A stretch of DNA of 28,538 nucleotides, taken from NCBI GenBank assembly GCA_031270215.1, contig JAISYB010000073.1, positions 1-28,538 of the forward strand. Reading direction: 5' to 3'. Shown here piece by piece: positions 8,140-14,816 of this stretch (position 1 is its first letter; every line of letters starts with the position of its first letter). The notes beneath the pieces were generated by a model. That model was not told the DNA's origin and made no database searches. It saw only the letters and a list, made by a program, of their open reading frames with translations. Origin of the DNA: Streptococcaceae bacterium. Lineage in GTDB: Bacteria; Bacillota; Bacilli; Lactobacillales; Streptococcaceae. The translations under genes and the position numbers were made by a program.

Positions 8140-8355
8140 TTGATTGAGCAAACTTCAAATAAAATAAATCGAATGCTTCAAGAAATGGCTGGCGATAGCT
8201 CAGAAGCTTATCAATTTGCTCGTTATCGGTTAAACCAATTTTCACAAGAGATGGCCGAAACCTTTGAATCAGAAAAAAGACAGATTCAAAATAAGCTTGA
8301 GCAAGCAGAAGTTGAGTTTATCCAGCAGCTTAGACATTTACAAGAAAAGGAGTAA
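8140..8355 (+). pseudogene. Frameshifted C-terminal tail of the lipase
   Basis: 71 codons of strongly helical, charged sequence (NDLIEQTSNKINRMLQEMAG to LRHLQEKE). It could start at the TTG one base after the lipase stop, but there is no ribosome site, and the frame is open and sensible further upstream (QSVNDLIEQ). I read it as the displaced end of the preceding gene: DKARAISQ in one frame leads directly into SVNDLIEQ in the other. The intact protein would be about 436 residues. The alternative is a separate partner protein started at TTG by coupling; that is less likely. Confidence 0.6.
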
Positions 8356-8357
8356 GA

Positions 8358-8618
8358 ATGGATATTGTAGAAGAACTAATCAAAAAAGCACAAAAAGAGT
8401 TGTAAAAAATAGAAATTCAAGCTTTAGGAATGGCTGGTTCTATGATGAATAGAGATAAAAGAAAGAGCCGTCAGGAGAATGCGCAAATAGAAGTAAAGGT
8501 TGCTCAACAGTCTCTTTCTAAAAACTCATCTGAATTGAAATCAGCAATTAAAGGTAAATTTAGCAAAAAATTGACCGAAACTTTTGAGGAACAAAAACAA
8601 TTGCTAGATAATATTTGA
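8358..8618 (+). pseudogene. Small helical partner protein, broken by an in-frame stop
   Basis: A strong AAGGAG site precedes ATG 8358. The frame reads MDIVEELIKKAQKEL, then TAA at 8403-8405, then continues in the same frame with KIEIQALGMAGSMMNRDKR to KQLLDNI and a TGA at 8616-8618. Without the TAA (one substitution from CAA, GAA or AAA) it would be an 86-residue, all-helical, highly charged protein. That size and character fit the small LXG-associated (Lap/TlaA-type) proteins encoded beside type VII effectors. An internal ATG at 8430 could give 62 residues, but has no evident ribosome site. Confidence 0.6.
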
Positions 8619-8620
8619 AA

Positions 8621-8782
8621 ATGGCACGAAATATTACTTACAAAGACGATTTAGAGAATTCCAAAAATCTTTTAGATACACAACATGACACTTATTCAAC
8701 ACTAGAGAAAAAGTTTGTTAGATACAAAACAGAGCTGGAGTTGGTAACGAGGAAGCCACTTGCGCTAGATACTAATATGTAA
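8621..8782 (+). CDS. Second small helical protein of the lipase locus
   Basis: A 53-residue frame (MARNITYKDDLENSKNLL to LALDTNM) that starts two bases after the previous stop and ends just before a strong terminator. It is charged, lacks cysteine and a signal peptide, and is predicted helical. By position it could be the second partner of the lipase, as TslA-type loci carry two. The start lacks a clear ribosome site, so it would depend on coupling to the broken upstream gene. It may itself be shortened. Confidence 0.5.
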   Translation: MARNITYKDDLENSKNLLDTQHDTYSTLEKKFVRYKTELELVTRKPLALDTNM

Positions 8783-8803
8783 AGAATATTAATATAAATA
8801 TTT

Positions 8804-8852
8804 AGAGCGTTTTATTCATCTGAGAACAGGTGGGTGAAACGTTCTATTTTTT
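8804..8852 (+). terminator. Terminator of the lipase locus
   Basis: A 19-bp stem (8804-8822 with 8827-8845) containing five G-U pairs and an AGAA loop, followed by a run of six T. Confidence 0.85.
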
Positions 8853-8884
8853 AACATTCCTAGCATTTCAGCGATGGCTTATTT

Positions 8885-8899
8885 GTGATAATTAATCAC
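8885..8899 (+). promoter_or_regulatory. Operator-like inverted repeat upstream of the helicase gene
   Basis: GTGATAATTAATCAC has perfect 5-bp arms (GTGAT/ATCAC) and lies about 30 bases upstream of the -10 box. It could bind a dimeric regulator; no regulator gene is adjacent. Confidence 0.3.
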
Positions 8900-8927
8900 G
8901 AAACTGTTCAATCGAAATATTGAAACA

Positions 8928-8936
8928 TGATATACT
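8928..8936 (+). promoter_or_regulatory. Extended -10 promoter of the primase-helicase gene
   Basis: TGATATACT lies 36 bases before the ATG, with only a weak -35 (TTCAAT). Confidence 0.5.
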
Positions 8937-8972
8937 GAGTTTAATTATTCTTATGAAAGGAATTCATAGACA

Positions 8973-11843
8973 ATGCAGATTGGACGACTATATACCATGA
9001 AAAATCAACAGGAAGTTTATCTTGTAAATATTTATCCAGATTTATTTTCTGGTGAAGAATTTGTCTTATTAAAAAGTAAGGACGAGATATTTATCTCCAA
9101 ACTATTAGAGTTTCAAGCAAATCTTTCAATTGATAGTCAACATCTAAAACGAACAACCACAGAAAAGCTTGCTTTGTACCGTTCTTTTTTTAAAGGACGA
9201 GAAACAATGATTGCAACTAGTTTTGAGAATTCTTCTGGGAAACGTGTCTATTATCCATGGTGTCTTTCAAGGAAAAAAGGAATTTGTCCTAAAATAAAGA
9301 AACCAAATTTTCCATGTACGAGCTGCCATGTGCAAAAGTTCCAGACATTAACAAATGATATTCTAACCAATCATTTGCGTGGGGTTGATAAACAAGGACG
9401 AGAAGTGTTCTTGGGTATTTATCCATTGACAGAAAACAATGAAGTGTTCTTTTTAGTCTTTGATTTCGATAAAAAGGATTGGCGCAATTCGGTAACCGCT
9501 CTTTTGACAGCAGCCAAATTTTTTAAACTAACCCCGCTCATTGAAATTTCGCAATCAGGGAATGGCTGTCATATTTGGTTTTTCTTTGCGGATGCCATTA
9601 AAGCAAAAATAGCGCGAAACTTCGGAAAATCGCTACTCAAATTTGCAATGCTAAATAGTCCTGAATTGTCATTTGATTCCTATGACCGTATGTTCCCTAA
9701 TCAGGATGAACTAACAGATGGTGGATTTGGTAATCTAATTGCTCTGCCACTACAAGGGACTAAAGTTCAAAAAGGTTTCAGTCGCTTTGTAGATGAACAA
9801 TTTCATTTAATGGCTGATGTTTGGGAAACATTAGAATCCGTCAAAAAATTATCTGAGGTGTATACAAGAAAAATTATTGAGGAAATAGGAAATCGTCTTC
9901 CCACAAAATACTACAAACCATTGTCTTCTGATCTATCTCAAACTATTTCTTTGTTTGATAAAAATAGTTTGGGAACGTCTACGATTATCTCTGAAAAACA
10001 ACTGACTGGTACTATCAGCAATCACATCACGCTATCGAAAAGTGAGCTTTCTAAAGAAGAACTAGTCCAATTGAAATTTTTAGCAACATTTCATAATAAA
10101 GCCTTTTATACAGCACGGCGGAAAAGGTTGTCCACAAAAGGAATTCCTCAATATATTAGTTTGGCTGAATTAGATAAATCAAACATCTATTTGCCTAGAG
10201 GGCTCGAACAAAAAATAAGAACCTTGTTTCCACAGCTCTCCCTGATTGAGAAAATGACTACTGGTCGACCTCTTGATATTTACTTCAAGGGTGAACTTCT
10301 CCCGTCGCAACAAATGGCTTTATCCGTACTAGAAAAAAACAATATGGGCATTCTTTGCGCAGGTACTGGTTTTGGTAAAACAGTTATTGCAGCAAATTTG
10401 ATTGCTATTAAGCAAGTCAGTACCCTAATACTCGTACATAACAAAAATTTAGCAAATCAGTGGAAAGCTAGCCTAGAACAGTTTCTTGAGATTCATTCAG
10501 AACCCATGGAAGAACGAACAAAGACTGGAAGAAAGCGAAAGAAGTCGAAAATCGGTAAAATTTACGGTGGTACAGTAAACAGAAGTGGTTTAGTTGATAT
10601 TGCTCTTTTTCAATCGGCAACAAAAATTTCTGATTTACCAGATATTTTACAAGATTATGGGATGGTTATTGTTGATGAAGCACATCATGTTGCTGCAAAA
10701 ACATTTGAAGATGTCATCAAGCAAGTGAGTAGTCAGTTTGTTTACGGGCTAACAGCTACCCCAAAACGGGAGGACGGGCTCGAAAATATTCTTTATATGC
10801 GCTTGGGAGAAATTTGTCATATCGCCGAGAAAGAAATTCCCAAACACATTGTGCAAAAATTATATCTACGATTTACCACTGTTGGAGAACATCTTTCGAC
10901 AGTTGGTGAGCAAACGCTTCATGAAAACTATAAATTAATGATCGATTCCAATGACCGAACTGAGCAACTTCTTTCAGATATTTTAAACAATTTAAATGAA
11001 AATCGTCATTTGATCGTATTAACAAGATACATTGGTCATTTGAATGTATTAAAAAGTGCATTAGAAAAAAGAGCGGTAAATATCCCTATCTATGCTTTAA
11101 ATGGAAAAATGCAATCCAAGCAGTTAAAAGAAGAATTACATTTCCTAAAACGAGAAGGTAAACCTTTCGTGTTATTAACAACAGGCAGTTATGCTGGGGA
11201 GGGTTTTGATTTGCCCGCATTAGATACTTTATTATTAGCAATGCCGATTTCCAGTAAAACAAATCTTAAGCAGTATCTTGGAAGACTTTTACGAAATCTT
11301 GAGGAAAAAGAGGAATTACGTGTTTATGATTACGTGGATTATGCTATTCCTATGGTGTATAGAATGTATCAAAAAAGGCTCAGAACTTATCAATCCTTAG
11401 GCTATCATTTGCAAGAGGACGAACATACTGAATTGTCTAAGAGTAATCTTTTTACTGAGAATTATGAGTCAATTTTGTTAAATGATTTAGCAAGCGCAAA
11501 AGTCAAAGTAATCCTTATACTCCCTTATTTAGATAAATCCACGATTAATTTTTTAAGTAGCATTACATTTTCAAAAGAGTTACAGCAAAAAATCCTATTT
11601 CTTCCAAGTGTAAATACCGTACCAGCTAATTACCGATTGAATTACCAACAAAATATTCAAAAATTAAAGGAACTAAATTATCAGATTTTTTATAAGAATC
11701 AAGTTCAACAAAAATTTATTCTTTTAGATAATCGTTTAGTTTGGTCATTGCCTAATAACAGCCGATTTGAAGAAGACATTGTAGCTTTTAGAATCTATTC
11801 AGCCGATATGGTTAGTCGATTAGACTCTTTTTTCAATCAATAA
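8973..11843 (+). CDS. TOTE-type primase-helicase conflict protein
   Basis: A 956-residue multidomain protein. A Cys cluster (C97, C105, C115, C118) suggests a Zn site. Residues about 120-310 resemble an archaeo-eukaryotic primase domain: FDFD (D164, D166) supplies the metal-binding acids and QSGNGCHIWFF is the family SGxGxHxW motif. Residues about 440-800 form a superfamily 2 helicase: AGTGFGKT (Walker A), VDEAH (568-571), LTATP (593-597), GEGFDLP and QYLGRLLRN (motif VI). The tail (845-956) looks like a degenerate phospholipase D-like fold with QKFILLD where HxK would be. This combination is that of the proposed TOTE conflict systems, thought to act against invading DNA. It has its own promoter and stands alone. 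The motifs are clear; the biological role is inference. Confidence 0.8.
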   Translation: MQIGRLYTMKNQQEVYLVNIYPDLFSGEEFVLLKSKDEIFISKLLEFQANLSIDSQHLKRTTTEKLALYRSFFKGRETMIATSFENSSGKRVYYPWCLSRKKGICPKIKKPNFPCTSCHVQKFQTLTNDILTNHLRGVDKQGREVFLGIYPLTENNEVFFLVFDFDKKDWRNSVTALLTAAKFFKLTPLIEISQSGNGCHIWFFFADAIKAKIARNFGKSLLKFAMLNSPELSFDSYDRMFPNQDELTDGGFGNLIALPLQGTKVQKGFSRFVDEQFHLMADVWETLESVKKLSEVYTRKIIEEIGNRLPTKYYKPLSSDLSQTISLFDKNSLGTSTIISEKQLTGTISNHITLSKSELSKEELVQLKFLATFHNKAFYTARRKRLSTKGIPQYISLAELDKSNIYLPRGLEQKIRTLFPQLSLIEKMTTGRPLDIYFKGELLPSQQMALSVLEKNNMGILCAGTGFGKTVIAANLIAIKQVSTLILVHNKNLANQWKASLEQFLEIHSEPMEERTKTGRKRKKSKIGKIYGGTVNRSGLVDIALFQSATKISDLPDILQDYGMVIVDEAHHVAAKTFEDVIKQVSSQFVYGLTATPKREDGLENILYMRLGEICHIAEKEIPKHIVQKLYLRFTTVGEHLSTVGEQTLHENYKLMIDSNDRTEQLLSDILNNLNENRHLIVLTRYIGHLNVLKSALEKRAVNIPIYALNGKMQSKQLKEELHFLKREGKPFVLLTTGSYAGEGFDLPALDTLLLAMPISSKTNLKQYLGRLLRNLEEKEELRVYDYVDYAIPMVYRMYQKRLRTYQSLGYHLQEDEHTELSKSNLFTENYESILLNDLASAKVKVILILPYLDKSTINFLSSITFSKELQQKILFLPSVNTVPANYRLNYQQNIQKLKELNYQIFYKNQVQQKFILLDNRLVWSLPNNSRFEEDIVAFRIYSADMVSRLDSFFNQ

Positions 11844-11956
11844 AAATCGGTATACTTTTGTTAGTTGAAAAAACATTTTTTGAAAGAAAGAGAAAGCGGA
11901 GCATGGTTAACATCTAAAGCTAGTTCGTTTAGTCAGCCCCTAAGAGAAAACTGCTA

Positions 11957-11991
11957 AGGCACGTTGCCACTAGTATAGTTGCCGCGAGCCT
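11957..11991 (-). terminator. Imperfect hairpin between convergent genes
   Basis: AGGC...GCCT arms enclose a further stem around ACTAGTAT. On the minus strand it is followed by a T-rich stretch, so it may end the lanFEG transcript. The stem has mismatches. The surrounding 11900-12000 is richer in G+C than its neighbours and codes for nothing visible. Confidence 0.35.
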
Positions 11992-12021
11992 CTTGTAACA
12001 AAATTATTCTTTACAGCTTGA

Positions 12022-12762
12022 CTATTTTCTAAATAAGGACACGCAAGCAACAATGAATACCAGAAAGGAGATTATGGGGCATAGTAAAAGAATAGAGCTT
12101 AAATGTGTATTTTCATAGAAAAATTCAATCAATGTTCTATTGCCGGCACTCATTGTAATAAAACGGCTGCCCCATGTAAACGGAAAGAATAACCAAATTT
12201 CATTTCCTAACGCTGTAAGACCGATAATAGCGGTTAATAGTGAAGTGGCTAATCCAATGAAAAGGGTCGTTATAAAACCGCAAATAATACTCAAAAAAAA
12301 GTACATGATAAACGATGTTATAAAGGCTATCCACGTCAAAGCAAATCCGTACATAAAGTGAGTGTAAAAAACAGTGGAAGATAAATTGAAGATAAATCTA
12401 AGCAATACAATTGTCAGCAATGAGTTAAATAGGAATACAATACTAATCACTAAATATGAAAAAATAAATTTTAGAGATAATAAAAAATAGTAGTGATGAT
12501 TTAATCCGAAAATATTTTTAAAATTTCTTGTTTCTCGTTCACTATTATTCATCAATGCCAGTATAAAACTTACTGTAAATGGTAATAAAAAATTGAGAAT
12601 AGAGAAATAATTCGAGAAAAAACTACTTTCAGATACCTTTTGATTTGTTAAAATGATGTATCCAAAAATCAATAGATTAAATAAAATTGGAGAGCTATAC
12701 AAAACTGTTCTAAAAACCGTTTTCTTTGTTTTAAGCCACTCCGCGCTCAAAGAAAAAATCAT
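12022..12762 (-). CDS. lanG: Lantibiotic immunity ABC permease LanG
   Basis: A 246-residue integral membrane protein with about six hydrophobic helices. It starts MIFSLSAEWLKTKKTVFRT and has the PFTWGSRFIT segment between helices, found in the MutG/NisG/EpiG permeases. With LanE and LanF it forms the exporter that removes the mature lantibiotic from the producer's membrane. The ribosome site GGAGGAGTG lies before its ATG and overlaps the end of lanE, which stops only three bases upstream. LanE and LanG permeases resemble one another, so the letter rests on gene order F-E-G. Confidence 0.85.
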   Translation of the reverse strand: MIFSLSAEWLKTKKTVFRTVLYSSPILFNLLIFGYIILTNQKVSESSFFSNYFSILNFLLPFTVSFILALMNNSERETRNFKNIFGLNHHYYFLLSLKFIFSYLVISIVFLFNSLLTIVLLRFIFNLSSTVFYTHFMYGFALTWIAFITSFIMYFFLSIICGFITTLFIGLATSLLTAIIGLTALGNEIWLFFPFTWGSRFITMSAGNRTLIEFFYENTHLSSILLLCPIISFLVFIVACVSLFRK

Positions 12763-12765
12763 TAT

Positions 12766-13512
12766 TTAATCACTCCTCCTAGTTCTGGATAAAATGAGCG
12801 GAACGTTAATATAGAGAATACAGAAACAGAATATCGCAAGCCCAAGTCCGGCATAGACTATTGAAGGAGTGTTCAATGGGTCGCTTTCCTGTAGTAACGT
12901 ACCGTTTGGCTTTGTCTTAATGATAGGAGTAATCAAACGTAGTGACCATCCCCAAGGAATTACAAACCAATAATTTTCTCCAGCTGTAAAAATGCCTGCG
13001 ATAATACCCAAAAGATTTACTAGAATAGAAAAAATCGGTGTTGTTAGTTGTGCTAGTAAAATTGAAAGTGGAATAATAAATAATGTGGTTATCCAAAGAA
13101 CTAGCGATGCTGATATTACATTCAGAATAATGACATTGGATGAATCATACATGATACATTCTAAAAGTATAGTTAAAAAGCTTACTAAGCTGTTAGCCAT
13201 CAATGAGTACCCAGATAAAGTAATTACTTTTGTTTGCCAAAACATATTTTGCTTTAACAAATAATAATAGTTTTGAGTGTGACTTTCATTTTCTCTTTGT
13301 ATTGATTGATACCCTAAAACTGCCAATCCCATAGGTAAAAAAAGTGTTGGCCACCAGTTATAAATCAGGGGAACAAAAAAATTGATATCGAAATACATAA
13401 ATTGAGAAAATGGAATACAAATGAGCACCACTGGTAGTGGAAAGAAGATAAAGAAAAAATGACTGAAGGATCTTTTTCCCTTGATATATTCAGCAGCGAT
13501 ATAATTTTTCAT
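12766..13512 (-). CDS. lanE: Lantibiotic immunity ABC permease LanE
   Basis: A 248-residue protein with about six membrane helices. The N-terminus is MKNYIAAEYIKGKRSFSHFF and the segment ENYWFVIPWGWSLRLITP, followed by KPNGT, is characteristic of the MutE/EpiE/NisE permease family. It is the second membrane subunit of the self-protection transporter. Its ATG overlaps the lanF stop (ATGA), so the two are translationally coupled. Confidence 0.87.
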   Translation of the reverse strand: MKNYIAAEYIKGKRSFSHFFFIFFPLPVVLICIPFSQFMYFDINFFVPLIYNWWPTLFLPMGLAVLGYQSIQRENESHTQNYYYLLKQNMFWQTKVITLSGYSLMANSLVSFLTILLECIMYDSSNVIILNVISASLVLWITTLFIIPLSILLAQLTTPIFSILVNLLGIIAGIFTAGENYWFVIPWGWSLRLITPIIKTKPNGTLLQESDPLNTPSIVYAGLGLAIFCFCILYINVPLILSRTRRSD

Positions 13513-14210
13513 TTTATTTCTCCTCCATTTCTATCAGAATTTATTATATCTAGAAAGAAATCTTCTAAATTAGTGTCCTCAGGTATCACACCTTCATATT
13601 TCAAAATACCAGTGTTCATAATTCCAACGTAGTTAGTCATATGTTGAATTTCATTTAGATTATGACTGGATACTATGACTGTAATCCCAAGTTTAGGAAA
13701 TGATTTAATTAACTCCCGTAATTCCTTAATACCAATTGGATCTAGTCCATTTGTAGGCTCGTCCAAAATAAGTAAGTCAGGCTGTCTTATTAATGCAGCT
13801 GCAATTCCCAGTCGCTGCTTCATTCCTAATGAAAATTTAGCAACCGTTTTTTCTCCGGTATTCTCTAAATCTACAAGATGTAAAACTTCGTTAATCCGAT
13901 TTTTTTTCAAACCAAAAAGTTTTACTAGGACTAAAAGATTTTCTTTGGCGGTCAGATTCTTGTACAATGCAGCCTCTTCAATTAATGAACCAATCTCAGG
14001 CCTATTGTTCGCCTCCTTAGTAAATAGTATATGTCCGCTTGTCGGCTTTAAACTCCCCGTTAACATTTTTAAAGTTGTTGATTTTCCAGCTCCATTTGGA
14101 CCAACTAATCCATAAATTGAATTTTTTGCCACATTTATAGAGAGCGAATTAACAACGTATTGGTTGCTAAATTTTTTTGTTAAATCCTCTGTTTTCAATA
14201 GTAAGCACAT
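13509..14210 (-). CDS. lanF: Lantibiotic immunity ABC ATPase LanF
   Basis: A 233-residue ATPase that powers LanEG. It has Walker A GPNGAGKST (about residues 38-46), signature FSLGMKQRLGIA (about 126-137) and Walker B LLILDEPTNGLDP. Where ordinary ABC proteins have a Q-loop, this one reads GSLIEEAALY: the E-loop reported for lantibiotic-immunity LanF proteins, which supports an immunity rather than a general export role. AGGAG precedes the ATG. It is transcribed away from the precursor genes and shares their 165-base control region, so LanR may drive both directions, as with nisFEG and spaFEG. Confidence 0.92.
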   Translation of the reverse strand: MCLLLKTEDLTKKFSNQYVVNSLSINVAKNSIYGLVGPNGAGKSTTLKMLTGSLKPTSGHILFTKEANNRPEIGSLIEEAALYKNLTAKENLLVLVKLFGLKKNRINEVLHLVDLENTGEKTVAKFSLGMKQRLGIAAALIRQPDLLILDEPTNGLDPIGIKELRELIKSFPKLGITVIVSSHNLNEIQHMTNYVGIMNTGILKYEGVIPEDTNLEDFFLDIINSDRNGGEIK

Positions 14211-14268
14211 AATTTCGATTCTCCTTTTCTACTTGAATATCTTTAGTTTAGCAATAAACAATAAATAT

Positions 14269-14345
14269 TTTATAAAGAAATAAAAAAGAATTGGTTTATA
14301 AGAACTTTATATTTTACATCTATACTGGGCATTGTAATCGATTAC
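14269..14345 (+). promoter_or_regulatory. lanA promoter with direct repeat and start-site palindrome
   Basis: TATACT (14321-14326) is the likely -10; the matching -35 position is poor, as expected for an activator-dependent promoter. TTTATAAAGAA (14269-14279) and TTTATAAGAA (14295-14304) form a direct repeat whose second copy covers the -35 region, a plausible LanR site. A perfect 12-bp palindrome, GTAATCGATTAC (14334-14345), lies at the expected transcription start. I do not see the TCT-N8-TCT nisin box. Confidence 0.5.
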
Positions 14346-14375
14346 TAGTTTAAAAATGTGAAAGGAGTGATTAAG

Positions 14376-14555
14376 ATGCCTAAATATGATGACTTTGATT
14401 TGAATCTAAAACAAACTTCGAGTTCAAATCAAAAAAATCCTAGAGTGACTAGTGTTATAGCATGTACCCCAGGAACATGTAATAACAAATGTCCACAAAC
14501 AAATTGGTTGTGTTCAAATGTTTGTATCACTAAAACTTGCTGGACTTGTGCTTAA
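14376..14555 (+). CDS. lanA1: Class I lantibiotic precursor LanA1
   Basis: A 59-residue precursor. The leader (23 residues) carries FDLNL, the class I box recognised by LanB and LanC, and ends NPR, the site cut by NisP-type proteases. The core of 36 residues begins VTSVIACTPGTCNNKC and has seven Cys (core 7, 12, 16, 23, 27, 32, 35) and nine Ser/Thr, enough for a densely ringed peptide. Ring A (Ser3-Cys7) and the TPG of ring B match nisin-type lipid II-binding rings, but an extra Thr precedes the second Cys (CTPGTC rather than CTPGC), as streptin has CTPGSC. I start at 14376 after AAAGGAGTG; an in-frame ATG at 14358 precedes that site. Confidence 0.93.
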   Translation: MPKYDDFDLNLKQTSSSNQKNPRVTSVIACTPGTCNNKCPQTNWLCSNVCITKTCWTCA

Positions 14556-14575
14556 AACAAGAGGAGGAAAAAGTA

Positions 14576-14761
14576 ATGCCTAGATATGATGATTTTGATC
14601 TAAACTTAAAACAAAATGTATCTGCCCTAAATAAGGAACCTCGTATTACTAGTTTAAGCTGGTGTACTCCTGGAACATGTAATAATACATGTAAAGGGAA
14701 TTCCACGTTGAAATCAAACTGTTGTGTTGGCTCAATTATCTGTTCTTTAGGAGGTTGTTAA
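14576..14761 (+). CDS. lanA2: Class I lantibiotic precursor LanA2
   Basis: A 61-residue precursor whose leader is nearly the same as LanA1 (MPRYDDFDLNLKQ, ending EPR), pointing to tandem duplication. The 38-residue core starts ITSLSWCTPGTCNNTC, so the first sixteen positions parallel LanA1 and nisin. The rest differs: seven Cys at core 7, 12, 16, 26, 27, 33, 38 with a CC pair, and the last residue is Cys, which would put a ring at the C-terminus. Eleven Ser/Thr are available. GAGGAGG precedes the ATG 20 bases after lanA1. Whether the two act together or separately cannot be told from sequence. Confidence 0.93.
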   Translation: MPRYDDFDLNLKQNVSALNKEPRITSLSWCTPGTCNNTCKGNSTLKSNCCVGSIICSLGGC

Positions 14762-14771
14762 ACTATAATTT

Positions 14772-14800
14772 AGCGGATATGATTTCATATCCGCTTTTTT
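14772..14800 (+). terminator. Attenuating terminator between lanA2 and lanB
   Basis: AGCGGATAT pairs perfectly with ATATCCGCT and is followed by six T. Placed between the precursors and the enzyme genes, it should let most transcripts stop after lanA2, giving much precursor and less enzyme. Confidence 0.9.
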
Positions 14801-14816
14801 AAGGAGTGAATTGTAT

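Noticed and set aside
8140..8355. Independent 71-residue partner protein started at TTG
   Set aside because: There is no ribosome site, the frame is open and meaningful upstream of the TTG, and the residues join smoothly to the lipase end, so a frameshifted tail is the better reading.
10873..11061. Antisense reading frame inside the helicase gene
   Set aside because: It shadows a strongly supported gene and has no ribosome site or recognisable protein pattern.
14211..14375. Nisin-type box (TCT-N8-TCT) in the lan promoter
   Set aside because: I could not find the pair of TCT triplets at the right spacing upstream of the -10.
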